64,000 nucleotides of DNA. It comes from Ctena decussata (Eukaryota; Mollusca; Bivalvia; Lucinida; Lucinidae). The stretch spans positions 23,395,899-23,459,898 of the forward strand of contig OZ022512.1 in assembly GCA_963989385.1 (NCBI GenBank), given 5' to 3'. The position numbers and the translations under genes were made by a program. Position 1 is the first letter of the stretch, and the number at the start of each line of letters is the position of its first letter. The notes beneath the pieces are model-generated. The model searched no databases. It was given only the letters and a program-made list of their open reading frames with translations, and was not told the origin of the DNA. Of this stretch, positions 1 to 10,071 are shown in pieces.

Positions 1-138
1 AGTTGTTAGGAATTAAAAAACAAAAATAACTGTGCAAACAGTGAAAATCCTGATGATTATGAGCCGTCTCATCTGGATTACCACTGTTTGCAATGGTATG
101 CCCGAATTTACTTGCTGTCCGAATTTACCTGACTTGAC
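1..138. mobile_element. MITE family A, right half, cut by window edge
   Basis: Matches the right half of the element at 27401-27588. It contains the arms of an inner hairpin (a GCAAACAGTG-type arm near 35-45 and its complement near 80-92) and ends in TGTCCGAATTTACCTGAC near 117-134. The other copy begins with the complement of this terminus, so this is a palindromic non-autonomous element whose left half lies outside the window. There is no coding content. Confidence 0.7.
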
Positions 139-834
139 CCTACCTGCCATCATGTTTGCATTTTTAAGATGTGTGGGTACACCTTCATAATTTTAATCAT
201 TTTTTAAAAAGGGGAACAACCCTCGTGACACCTTGTTTGTCTCCTTGGAATACAGCCCCTTCCGCAGACGGTCCCATTCAGACGGGAGGCAAAAATAATG
301 ATTGTAAATATTTTTTTTTTTTTTTTTTTACTATCTTCATAAATGTGTATATTTTCAACTTAGGGGTTCCTTTGTCTCAATAATGAGCTCGCCTATAGTC
401 AAAGATGGATTAAAGAATCAAAATGTGTAGGAGTGAAACATACCGCTGAAAAGTAGTCCTGTGCAACGTTAAGTGTGGCAACCTTTCTCCAGTTGAAGAA
501 CTTCGCAAGCGCTATTCTGGCGAGATTGAATCTGTTATCTGGAGCCGAAAGCCGGAAAAGTCTTGGAAACCGCTTCCTATCTGATAGTACAGGTGACGCA
601 CCGCCGTAAGATATCTGAAAATATTTGTTTTTCTGAGAGCAGCTGACCTTCGTTTTCTCAAATGCTGATATCTGAAAATACCCTCGTATATCAAAGAATA
701 TAGTTTAAATGCTTTTCTTATCTTCCTTTACATTTCAACTCCTGTTATCTTAAACTACAGATCAATTGCTCGTAAGTAATACATCAATACTTACATATTT
801 AGTGTACTTACTGAAAGCCCTACATTATTACTGG
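139..834. other. No gene seen; poly-T tract
   Basis: AT-rich sequence with an 18-20 base poly-T tract near 309-329. The short ORFs here have no recognisable domain and no splice context. I see nothing else. Confidence 0.5.
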
Positions 835-1021
835 ATGATGGAGTTTACGTTCTTTTTAACAATATTTCAGTCATACCAGGACGATACGTGGGTGATAATG
901 AAATGCTGTGTGCAATGGAACCCTGTTTACGATTGAAAAGATTCCCGCCTACGGCGGGGCTCGAACCCGCGACTGCTAGATCAGCAGGTCAGCGCTTAAC
1001 CTACTGCGCTACCGGGGCTCC
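835..1021 (-). mobile_element. tRNA-derived SINE, family S1
   Basis: Read on the minus strand from 1021 it has a pol III A box (TAGCGCAGTAGG) and a B box (GGGTTCGAGCC), as in a tRNA head. The body continues with CATTTCATTATCACCC and ends in an ACTGAAATATTGTTAAAAA-type tail. The same head and body occur at 24565-24720 (minus) and 39442-39625 (plus). The first seven bases of the head have no complementary acceptor strand, so it is not a functional tRNA. Confidence 0.85.
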
Positions 1022-1484
1022 TGTAAATTATTGAAACATAATGTAGTTTACATTCCAATAATTATACTGGGCCACGCGATGTAGCATGACTTTAAATGAC
1101 GTGAAAATAAACCATTGGTCTCTACAATCTGATTGGATGTTGGCGACCTCATGACGTCAACGACGCTGTTCCGCTTTTAGCAAAAAAAAAAAAGCTGCGA
1201 GTAGGTCGTTTGTGAAAAAGAGGAGGGCAAATAATTGATTTAATTTCTTTTTCGCTGAATAAATTTCCATGAAACTTTGCATACATAAATCTATTACCCA
1301 TATGAACTCGGGTAAGTAAATTCCGAAGTTTTTCACTTTCAGATAAAAGTAACTTTATTAAGGATTACCATTTTTCTTCTCAATTTTATGCCATCTTTAC
1401 ATGGGAGGTAATCCTAAACTTTTATGGTACAACAGCCATTGTTGCTTCTTTAGTTACTATACTAATACTAGTATTCATTCACAA

Positions 1485-1905
1485 ATGTTGCGTTTAGCTC
1501 AGTTTGCAAGTAACCACACGGGCTTGAGTCTTCTAACTTGCTCCAAAGACACGTCTGGGAAAAATCTACTGAAAGCAGCGATGCATATTGTGCCTTGGCC
1601 TATACGTCACGGTCGACTGAACATAGAAACTATATTGCCCGTTGGATTAAGCTCAGTTTCTAGTGAGTAACCGCAAGGCCTAGAGTCTTCAAACTTGCTC
1701 CATATATAATCTGGGGAAGATCTGCTGAAATCCGCGATGCATATTGTGCCTTGTTCTCAATTTCACGGGTGACAGAACATTGAAAAAATACTCACCTGTT
1801 GCGTTTAGCTCGGTTTCTAAATAACCACAATGGCTAGAGTCATTAAACTTGCTCCATGGATGCGTCCAGGGATGATCTATTGAAAGCAGTGACGCATATT
1901 GGGCT
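1485..1905. repeat. Tandem repeat, about 157-bp unit, three copies
   Basis: Three degenerate units share a TTTAGCTCAGTTT-like start (near 1490, 1640 and 1801), a GCTAGAGTCTTCAAACTTGC-like middle and a GATGCATATTGTGCC-like end. Spacing is about 150-160 bp. The 89-codon ORF over the first unit is incidental. Confidence 0.75.
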
Positions 1906-1914
1906 ATGGGCTGA

Positions 1915-2300
1915 TCTAAGGTCCAGAGATTTTGCCTTATATCTCTAAGACTATTTGATGTATGAACATGACTGCCTGGGATAATGACTCAGTATGACCC
2001 AAAGCTGAACCTCAAGCTAACAGTAGCTCACAGTGACCCATATTTCATGGTCTAATAATTTTGCCTTATATCCTGAAGACTATTTTATGTACGAATATGA
2101 TTATTCTTATAATGACTCAGTATGACCCAGAGTTTCTCCTCAAACAAACAGTAGGTCACAGTGGCCTATATTTCATAGTCCAGTGACTTTGCCTTATATC
2201 TTGAAAACTAGTTGATGTACGAACATGATCGCTTGGGATAATGTCTCAGTATGACCCAAAGTTTGACCCCAAACCAACAGAAGTGTGACATCAAACTAGC
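1915..2300. repeat. Tandem repeat, about 124-bp unit, three copies
   Basis: TTTTGCCTTATATC recurs near 1928, 2050 and 2176. Each is followed by a GATGTACGAACATGA-like stretch and AATGACTCAGTATGACCCA. It abuts the preceding 157-bp array but is a different sequence. Confidence 0.75.
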
Positions 2301-2514
2301 AGTAGGTGACATTCTTTCGTGAACGTAAATTTGCCTATATACCGTGGTATTCATCCATTTTATATTGGATGGAAAAATTTCCTGTAGTGAGCATACAATG
2401 TAGTTCTAAATCACCCAAAATATTTTGATCAGAGTCTTCACGATATGCCACTCTGTCAGCATTCCACGAGTGTGAATTATGAGGTGCTGTTTTACTATTT
2501 ATTCCGTATTTATA

Positions 2515-3330
2515 GATATCCATAATTTGATCTATGGATATCCATAATTCGAATAACTTATATCCATGATACAACCCATTGATTGATATGCTTAATTCGA
2601 ATAATGGATATCTATAATTCGAATTAGTGATATCACAAATTTAGATAATGAATATATATAATCAGTCCGATTGATGGATATCACTACTTTGAGCTATGGA
2701 TATCACTAATTCAAATTATGAACATGAATTATTCGAATTATGGATATCTATAAAATAGCTGGATCATGGAAATCCATAATTCTAATTATTGATATCCATA
2801 GTTTTAATTATGGATATCCATAATTTTAATAAGTAATATCAATAAATAGGGATAAATTTTTGATGTCCATAATTCGAATGATGAATATCCATAAATCATC
2901 ACAGAAAAGACGCTACTTAAATTTATCATTTGCGAAGACAAAAAATTAATATCCATAATTCTAATAAGTGATATCCATAAATACGCCGAATAATTGATAT
3001 CCATAATCCAAAATATAGAGATCACTAATTCGAATAATGGATATACAATAGTTCAATAATAAATGGGTATCCTTTTTTTCGAATTATGGATATCACCAAT
3101 TCGATTAATTGATAACCAATATTCAAATCAGCGATATCCGTAGATTATTCGCGTAATTATTGATATCCATAATTCGAACTATCGATATATATATAAATCG
3201 AATAAGTGATATCCATAATTCAAATTAGTGATATCCATTAATCATTTAGATGATAAGTTATCCATTAATAATTATGGATATCGTTTATTCGAATTATGTA
3301 TATAACTATTTCGAATGTCAGCTATCCATA
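2515..3330. repeat. AT-rich satellite, about 21-bp unit (GATATCCATAATTCGAA)
   Basis: About 35 degenerate units of the form TGGATATCCATAATTCGAAT fill roughly 800 bp. The GGATATCC part is self-complementary and both orientations read similarly, which explains the mirrored ORFs here. No protein is supported. Confidence 0.9.
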
Positions 3331-3690
3331 GATTATTAGGGAATAAATAGTAAAACGGGACCCAATAGTGACTAACCTCTTTACAATTAAGTAATAAAGA
3401 CACAAACTTAGAATAACTATTATTACGTCGTAGGATTTCACAATTTTAGGGTAGGAACCGTAAAGGATTGAAAAATTGTAACACACAAAATAATTACCTT
3501 CATTGTCCTCAAATGAGACAGTTTGGTTTACAATGAAGTAATGAGTACTAAAGATGGAAATGGTTTGTCAAACTATATTGACCCTGATCAGACTGCTCCT
3601 TCTACAAAGGGGGACACGTTTTAACTTCCTGTTTGTTTCCCTGGATTACGTACATGTTGCTCTTTAAATGAAAAAAAAACAAAAAAAAAA
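3331..3690. other. No gene seen
   Basis: Unique-looking AT-rich sequence between the satellite and the next MITE, with an A-rich tract at 3668-3692. Nothing recognised. Confidence 0.4.
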
Positions 3691-3915
3691 AACGAGAAAA
3701 CCAACAAAGTGGTTGTGCGCCAAGTGCAGACTCAGATCAGCCTGGGCATCCGCCCAGTCAGATCAGAGTCTTCGATGTCCGCATGACGGTAGCTTAGACC
3801 CTTAGCTCCCCTTTAAGTGCAAAGCGAAGTCTCTGATTAGACAAGGCGGATGCCTAGGCTGATCTGAGTCTGCGCTTTGTCCATAACCACTTTGTTGTTT
3901 TTCTCGTGTCGCGGC
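3691..3915. mobile_element. MITE family B (GCCGCGACAC ends), copy 1
   Basis: Palindromic element of about 225-235 bp. The left arm has AACCAACAAAGTGGTTGTGC and TCAGCCTGGGCATCCGCC; the right arm carries their complements and ends TCTCGTGTCGCGGC. The left terminus is replaced by an A-rich tract. Related copies: 14696-14925, 15577-15812, 26774-27012, 37137-37364 and a truncated one at 37952-38120. Confidence 0.88.
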
Positions 3916-4229
3916 CCATGGAGTCTACTCTTAAAGGACGGAATATGCGCCTGGCGCATTTAAGAGCTGATTCCTTTAGGAATTCAGGCAAAATGGCATA
4001 GTTGCTTCCCCTGAAAGTGTACCTATCACTCTTAACGTATTTACATGTGTGAGATTCCATGCTGGTGTTGCCTGGGCAGTGACTTCCAGCTCAATCGAAC
4101 ATCCTGGTCCCAAAACCATATGTTTCGTCGGTTTGGAATACAACATATCGAACATCATGTTAACTGCCGTGCCCGCATGACACTGTGAAATAAATAAAAA
4201 AAATCGTGAACTTGTGTAAAGTTTTCCGT

Positions 4230-5000
4230 TTGTGTGTGTGCTATTTTTGTCACCCGACGTAAGCGGAGGGGGACTATAGAAATGACCCTCGTCCGTCCGT
4301 GTGTGCGTTCGTCAGTCCGTCCTTCCGTCCGTCCGAAATCTTGTTCCCGCAACTCCTGCTACGCCTTTCATCGGATTGATTTGAATTTTTACAGATTGTT
4401 TTGTTATTATGATATGAAGATGAGCATGTAGTTTTAGATTTTTCGGCTATTTTTGATGGAGTTACGGCCCTTGCTGACCCAGACTTTGTCCCCTCAACTC
4501 CTGCCAAATCTTATATAAGATTGACCTGAAATTGTGCAGAATGTTTCGTCCTGATCTGAAGATGTGCATGTGCTTTGAAATTTCTATTGCCCTATTTTCT
4601 ACAAAGTAATGGCCCGTTGTCATTTTTCCAACTTTTGAACCGTTTGACCAGGAGAGATGAAATTTGGTATGCTATAAGTATTTGGTAAATTGATAATACT
4701 TATTATTGTACGGATGTGCTAAATTGATTAGTGTCAGAGTTATTCCCCTTTCGTAGATAATAGACACCCACTTAAAGTTAAGGGATAACTCCAGAACTAT
4801 TCATATTAATGGGCTGAATTTTCATAAATATGTTGTTCCTGTTTCATCAGATTCATATTAGCAAGATTTGCGTTATTGGGTATACAGTCTTGATGTTTTG
4901 GGCATTCTGTAAGGGCCTATAGTTGCAGTAACCTGATTTTACACATATATTCCCCTTTCTTAAGTTAAGTATTTTATAACTCCATAGAGGCCTAGTAATC
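4230..5000 (+). repeat. Dispersed degenerate repeat with CCGTCCGTCC tract
   Basis: A CGTCCGTCC-rich tract at 4289-4337 is followed by imperfect units with phrases such as CCGAAATCTTG, AACTCCTGC, CGGATTGATTTGAATTT and GGCCCTTGCTGACC, spaced about 130-140 bp. A similar style of repeat is at 42770-43870. The overlapping ORFs on both strands are low-complexity translations of the CGTC tract. Confidence 0.6.
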
Positions 5001-5284
5001 GGGTATATGTCTTTGCTTACGCTTCAGTTATTATTCGTTTACCATAATCTGTAATACACATATTTTCTGGTTACTCTGAAACTGAATAAACTGCTGCAGT
5101 CGGTGTCAAATTTCAAACATCAGGTGACACTTGGTCGATGATCTTTTATCCCTATTGGTTTTGAAAGCGGGATGTGGGATGTGGGATTTGATTGTATTTA
5201 TTCCTGATCATTACCTATCTTTTTACTTTTAATAAATAAAAGCCGAGTTTCCCACAAAATTGGATATATACATACAGCGTAAAC

Positions 5285-5430
5285 CCTAAACAGATGCCAC
5301 ATTCAGCGGCGTCTGATCAGGATCTACACTATTTAATAAACTTGAACCCCCATAGATGACAAACGGGCTCATACAACAATAGAAGAGTCCACGTGGCAAA
5401 ATGGGTGAATATATCGGCTGCAAAAGTAGA
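5285..5430 (-). repeat. Dispersed repeat C, copy 1
   Basis: Contains CATTCAGCGGCGTCTGATCA, then ACGGGCTCATAC, then a GCAAAAGTAGAAAAAAAAC end. On the opposite strand the order TTTTTTCTACTTTTGCAG, TATGAGCCC, CTGATCA and CGCCGCTGAATG parallels part of the 690-bp units at 10072-12138. A relative lies at 5850-6035. Confidence 0.6.
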
Positions 5431-5511
5431 AAAAAAACTTTTGTTCTTTAACTGTTTGCTTCCCTGGCTGAAATAGGTCTATTCTAAAAGTAGAAAAAAT
5501 CTATTTCTGTT

Positions 5512-5620
5512 TTACCAAACCAAGGATCGCAGGCTCGATCCCTCGCTTCACTGGTCTTTCGGATGAGAGTTCGACCGATGTCCCGTCTCCGTATGACCTA
5601 TGTTTTGGTGGGACATTAAA
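5512..5620 (+). mobile_element. SINE family S2, degenerate head
   Basis: A B-box-like GGCTCGATCCC at 5531-5541 is followed by a body with TCTTTCGGATGAGA, ATGACCTATGTTTTGGTG and GGGACATTAAAC. The same order appears on the minus strand at 32350-32491. The A box is not clear in this copy. Confidence 0.65.
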
Positions 5621-5849
5621 CCAGAGTTCACTCATTCTGTTTCTCTTTTTTTTAGTTTTCTTTTTTTCTTTCATGCTGCACATTAATGCGCTGTAATGAG
5701 TCGGCTCTGTAGAATGGAATATTGAGTTTTGTTGTGAACTCTAGAAAAAAGAGGCGGTGGCTAAAGAATGGTGATCTGAATTCAGAAAACGCCATTACGT
5801 TAACGAATAAATGCCTAGCGTGCCATACATACAACATAGCTACACAATG

Positions 5850-6035
5850 CAGACCCAGATTAGACGCCGCAACACGCGGCGTCTGATCAGAGTCTACACT
5901 ATTGGATAAGACAAATAGGCATTTCTCGATAAATGGAACAATGATGAAAAAAAACACAACCAGATACCCCTTTTATTGACAAATGGACTCATCCATTTGA
6001 TAAGGATAGAACAATCTACAGGACATCAATGGGTA
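5850..6035 (+). repeat. Dispersed repeat C, copy 2
   Basis: Contains GACGCCGCAACACGCGGCGTC, a small perfect-arm hairpin, followed by TGATCAGAGTCTACACTATT. It then has AATGGACTCATCC and CAATGGGTAAATCTTTGCC, matching the order in the 5285-5430 copy. Confidence 0.6.
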
Positions 6036-7145
6036 AATCTTTGCCTTGCTGTATCAGATGGCCCAAAATTAGGTCGTTCAAAGTTCTTATTGTTGATATA
6101 AATAAAATAATTTACTAATACAATCCATGTTCTATACTTTTTAATTTTATTATATTATACTTTATCTATATATAAAGCATTAGATACAAAGGAGTCTGAT
6201 TTCTCTGATGATGCCGCCAGCAGAATTATTTTGAAAACAGTCACTGTCTCACACCTTTTGAAAATGTAAGGCAATTCTCTGGAACAAAGAATTTTCAAAA
6301 TTCTATCGCCGACACTATGAATTGGTATCTAATTCAAAGTCGGATTAAAACTCTTGTGCGACAAGGCCTATCGGCACTAAAATTTTATGTTGACCTAGTC
6401 TATAACTTCTAAACAAAGAATTAGGTAGGGCTGATTCTTCTGAACCTGCAGATAAGAATTATTATACATTACAAACGTATAGGATCTAACATAAATGCAT
6501 TGCTTCAGTCTGCATGTTTAGTTGTTACCCAGTCATGTTTAATAAAGTTCTTAGCTTAACTTTCTAAATACGCACGGGTTTATTCGGCTATCAGACTCAG
6601 AGGGATGGACCCGACAGAAATGGTGGTTTGCTTTTGCTCCAGTATTTCAGTGCTTTTGCTTCACATCCCAGGGATCTCAAGGTTTGCAATGCGTTGTTTC
6701 TGTCGAATCCTCACCCCTGATGCATCATAGGACTGATCTTATTTGTGATTTTGATGTTTCCTGCGATGATTCATCGATAGGTTAGGAAACCTACATGTGG
6801 ACAAACAAACTGCTTCGAGCCACTACAGAAGCAGAGGGCGAGGGTTTGGATCCAGTGAAACTAGTTTAAGCTCCCAAGTAGCCTATTACTGTGACCATTC
6901 TATAGCGGGACGTTTGTACGTAGTTGTGATGCCACAATGTTACATGTTGTTATATCCGCTTGTATATGGTCTCAAGCAATATGGTCATCTGAAAGGCTGT
7001 CCATTCTGCTTCTGTTTTGTTCTGTTTCGTGTTTAAATATAGAAAATATGAAGAGTGGGCTTGGGGTGCTGGCGGGGGGCGGGGGGGGGGGTGGAGGAAG
7101 GAAGGTTGGAAGATTGGAAGAAAGAGATAACTAAGGAATGAATTT
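6036..7145. other. No gene seen; G-rich tract
   Basis: Low-GC sequence with a poly-G tract near 7074-7092. The two overlapping ORFs that span it (about 65-79 codons) have no domain and end in translated G runs. Nothing recognised. Confidence 0.4.
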
Positions 7146-7284
7146 CACTTTCTGACGTTTATCGAGGTCAAATCTGTATTGGGTCGCGTGCAAAGTCAAT
7201 GAACACCTTGTAAACTTTGCTAGTGGCCCAGTTTAGTTTAGAAAGGTAAATGTGAAGTTTACACTTCAATAAACGTCAGAAAAA
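7146..7284. mobile_element. MITE family D, diverged copy
   Basis: Terminal inverted repeat CTTTCTGACGTTTAT at the left and ATAAACGTCAGAAA at the right, with an inner GGGTCGCGTGCAAAG arm and its imperfect complement. It resembles the much better preserved hairpin at 13943-14078. Confidence 0.65.
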
Positions 7285-7379
7285 AAAGAAGTTTATTGCG
7301 AACAACTAAAATTTATAAGTACGCCAAATGTGTACATTCGTACTAGGTCTGTTCCAATAAAACTGGGCTGTATACTTAC

Positions 7380-7845
7380 GACTTAAAAATCATACAATCG
7401 ACCCTCAAGAACAAAATGATGATCGTCCTCAAAATAATTACAGGTATTGCATATTTTTTCACATACATGTTTATATTGTCTAGCCCATCTTTCGGCTTCA
7501 ATTTCCGGCCTATCAGATAAAACACGTAATCTTGCTAAAAATGTACGGAATTTCAAACATGTTATGGATCGAGATATATTTTTGGGCTGAAATGGTCCAT
7601 ATTAAGATAAAATTTTACACGACTTGAATCACTTAGCCGTTGATACCAGTTTTGAAAAAAGATCATTTAACCTTTGCTGAAACAAACTTAAAAACAGTTG
7701 TATATTCCCATTACATTGATTCAAGCACACCTAGTAAAATCCCATTTTCGATAACAAATCCTTTTCTAACCATGCCCAATTTACCTTGTTTCGCCGTTCC
7801 GCTAAATCTGACAGTATCATTTTATAATTATACTTGATATACTTA
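7380..7845 (-). pseudogene. LINE ORF2 C-terminal relic (non-LTR retrotransposon)
   Basis: On the minus strand a stop-free stretch of about 55 codons (near 7588-7384) has the order FQPKNISRSITCLKF, then FLARLRVLSDRPEIEAERWA, then VCEKICNTC and EDDHHFVLE. This arrangement, a basic segment followed by a Cys/His knuckle and an H-F-x-L-E motif, is typical of the C-terminal tail of LINE reverse transcriptase proteins. Upstream on the same strand near 7830-7650 comes a shifted-frame piece with NKVNWAWLEKDLL. Stops and frame changes separate the pieces and no reverse transcriptase core is left, so it is a dead 5'-truncated copy. A more decayed relative is at 32850-33320. I assign no clade. Confidence 0.7.
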
Positions 7846-9823
7846 CAGTCTTCACAAATTAATATTTTAAACAATATTCAATAATAATACAAGAAAGTGA
7901 AGTTCGGCCTAATTTGGAAAAACGCCGACATCATTTGAGTTTCAGCCTTTCTTTCCAAAAAGAAAATAAAGTTTTCTTTTAAAAGAAAAGCCTCGCCATG
8001 TTTTACAGGAGGTTTAAGACAGCAGAAAGAGAATTATGGGAACTTACGTATGAGGACTGAATGGAATGTTATTAGCCTAAATATGAAGTTGTTATCGTAC
8101 ACTTCTTGTTAAAATTTATTTCCCAACATAACGGCATCTTAGGTCAGCGATCCTGCAATGACTAGATCCCAGTTGCGTATAAAGGTTCTTCTTGCATGTC
8201 AAGAAACCCAAATCGAAACGACATCATAATCACTGGCATTATCTCCCAAGCCATTTCTTTCATCATACTGAGATAAAGGTGGAAGCGATCAACAGTCTTG
8301 CAGCGCAGTCATACGCATCGTTGATATGTGAGCAGGTGTACTGGCATGGTGCGGCAACACGCTTTTGGTAGGCTTTTGGTAGACTTTATTAGCCCAAACT
8401 ACGTAGTCTGGCCCATGTTCCTGCTTCTGAATGTGTTCTCTGCTCTTGAAGGAAATTTTAAAAAATTATAATTTCCTTAGCGATGGATCTTGATTTTCTG
8501 TTAAATGCTAGATTGATAATTAGTCCCCATTGTTCGTTTGCCCCTAAACAGATTTTATGAATCCCATAGGATTGAAACGATCACCTTGCAATGCTGATGG
8601 CATAGTCTTTACCTTCCTTGCAGACGGGATAGGACGTTGTGGCGCGTTTCTATTGTTTCGAGTGCCGGCTCGTTTCCGGCTGAGAAAGACAGACCAGTGG
8701 CTCATCCACTGTCACAAAGCTGTCAATGAGTCCCTTGGAGTCAGCCTTAGAGTTTCAAATTTTAACAATTCAAAAATTGTTCACTCTTCTCTTTACCCGC
8801 ATCCCTGTAAGAGGTTGCCAGGACAATTCATTCACGTGTCGATAGTCAGTAGGAAATGCATTTTATGCTGAATTATGTCCATAACACAGTTTCCTGTCAT
8901 GTACATGACTGTTACAATGCGAATGCATTAATTTTTTCACTGGCGTTACCATATTTGTGACAGTCTTTGACATTCTGTGTCTGATGGGGTCGAACATCGG
9001 AAATTTGTTTATAACATATTCATAATTATTAGTCCTTCCAGAACAGATTTTAAGAAGCACAAAGATAAAGTGCTAAGAATTATTGCAAAAGCAAACACAA
9101 TTCGCATAAACTCGATTTATTTTTATTTCACTGATTGGATACAATTTACATACAAGCGGGATAAACTTTAATAACTCGGGTTCGTGGCATCACTTTTCAA
9201 AGATCTAACATACTGACTCATTTCCTGTGTTCAAATATTGGAGGGAGTGTTTGAATGTGTTTCTTTTGCTACAGTTAGTCATTTTAGTTCAAATGTTTAA
9301 TCATGAAAAATATTGTAAAGGAGCTTGTTCAATAGCATTGTAAGTAGTTTAAACATAATTGTAGAATTAGTTTATTTGCATTTTTATGTTGTCCCAGTGT
9401 TTATGCAACTGCAGTAATTAATTAATTAGTTTTGTCTGATCATGCTTACTTGAACATTTAATTCATATATAGAAAAATATCATGCAACATTGGAATCACT
9501 GGAGTGTGTGACACCAAGCAATAAACTGACTTGATTCATTTTGTTTAAGGAATTTGGAAAGTGCTCTGTTGATATATAAAATTCTTTGTTTGGCCTGAGA
9601 AGCATACGCTCATCAGCATATAAAACAGTTAAGCAACTAAAAATTTACAGAGAACAGTCTTATGTATTTTGTACAAGCTGTTTTCATTGTATGTTGAGTT
9701 GCAATTGTTTAAAATTTAGGACATTAAATAAAAGGTAGGGCATTATTGCAGTTGAAACGGTTTAAAGGCATATGCTTGTGTAATTGTATACTGACCTGAC
9801 CTTCAGTTCACCTTGAAATTCCT
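7846..9823. other. No host gene seen
   Basis: Near 8405-8455 there is a short block, on the complement GAGTTCCTTCAAGAGCAGAG-like, that recurs at 22505, 29740 and 39640. The 104-codon ORF at 8557-8871 has no domain I can name, and I do not call it a gene. The remainder is AT-rich without visible structure. Confidence 0.4.
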
Positions 9824-9973
9824 AGTGTCTTGATAGTGTTTTGGTCAAAGTGTCTTGATAGTGTTTTGGTCAAAGTGTCTTGATGGTGTTTTGGTCAAAG
9901 TGCCATTATAGTGTTTGGGTCAAAGTGTCTTGATAGTGGTTTGGTCAAAGTATCATGATGGTGTCTTCGTTAG
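9824..9973. repeat. Minisatellite, 25-bp unit, about six copies
   Basis: Unit AGTGTCTTGATAGTGTTTTG plus GTCAA, starting at 9824, 9849, 9874, 9899 and 9924 with a degenerate sixth from 9949. The first three copies are nearly identical and divergence grows toward the right edge. Confidence 0.95.
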
Positions 9974-10071
9974 TGCCTTGGTAGCTCATTTATATGTGAA
10001 CTTTGGCCTTATCAATGCACCATCAAAACACTGTGTTTTCAAAGTGTCTTGGTTGAGTGTTTTGGTCCCTT

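Noticed and set aside
940..1021. Functional tRNA gene on the minus strand
   Set aside because: A and B boxes are good, but the 5' acceptor strand has no complementary 3' strand and a conserved SINE body follows. The same head-body pair occurs twice more.
2804..3025. Repetitive peptide encoded by the satellite
   Set aside because: The frame is only a reading of the 21-bp unit; neighbouring units break it.
8557..8871. 104-codon plus-strand ORF as a gene
   Set aside because: No domain, signal peptide or splice context recognised, and no conserved copy in the window.
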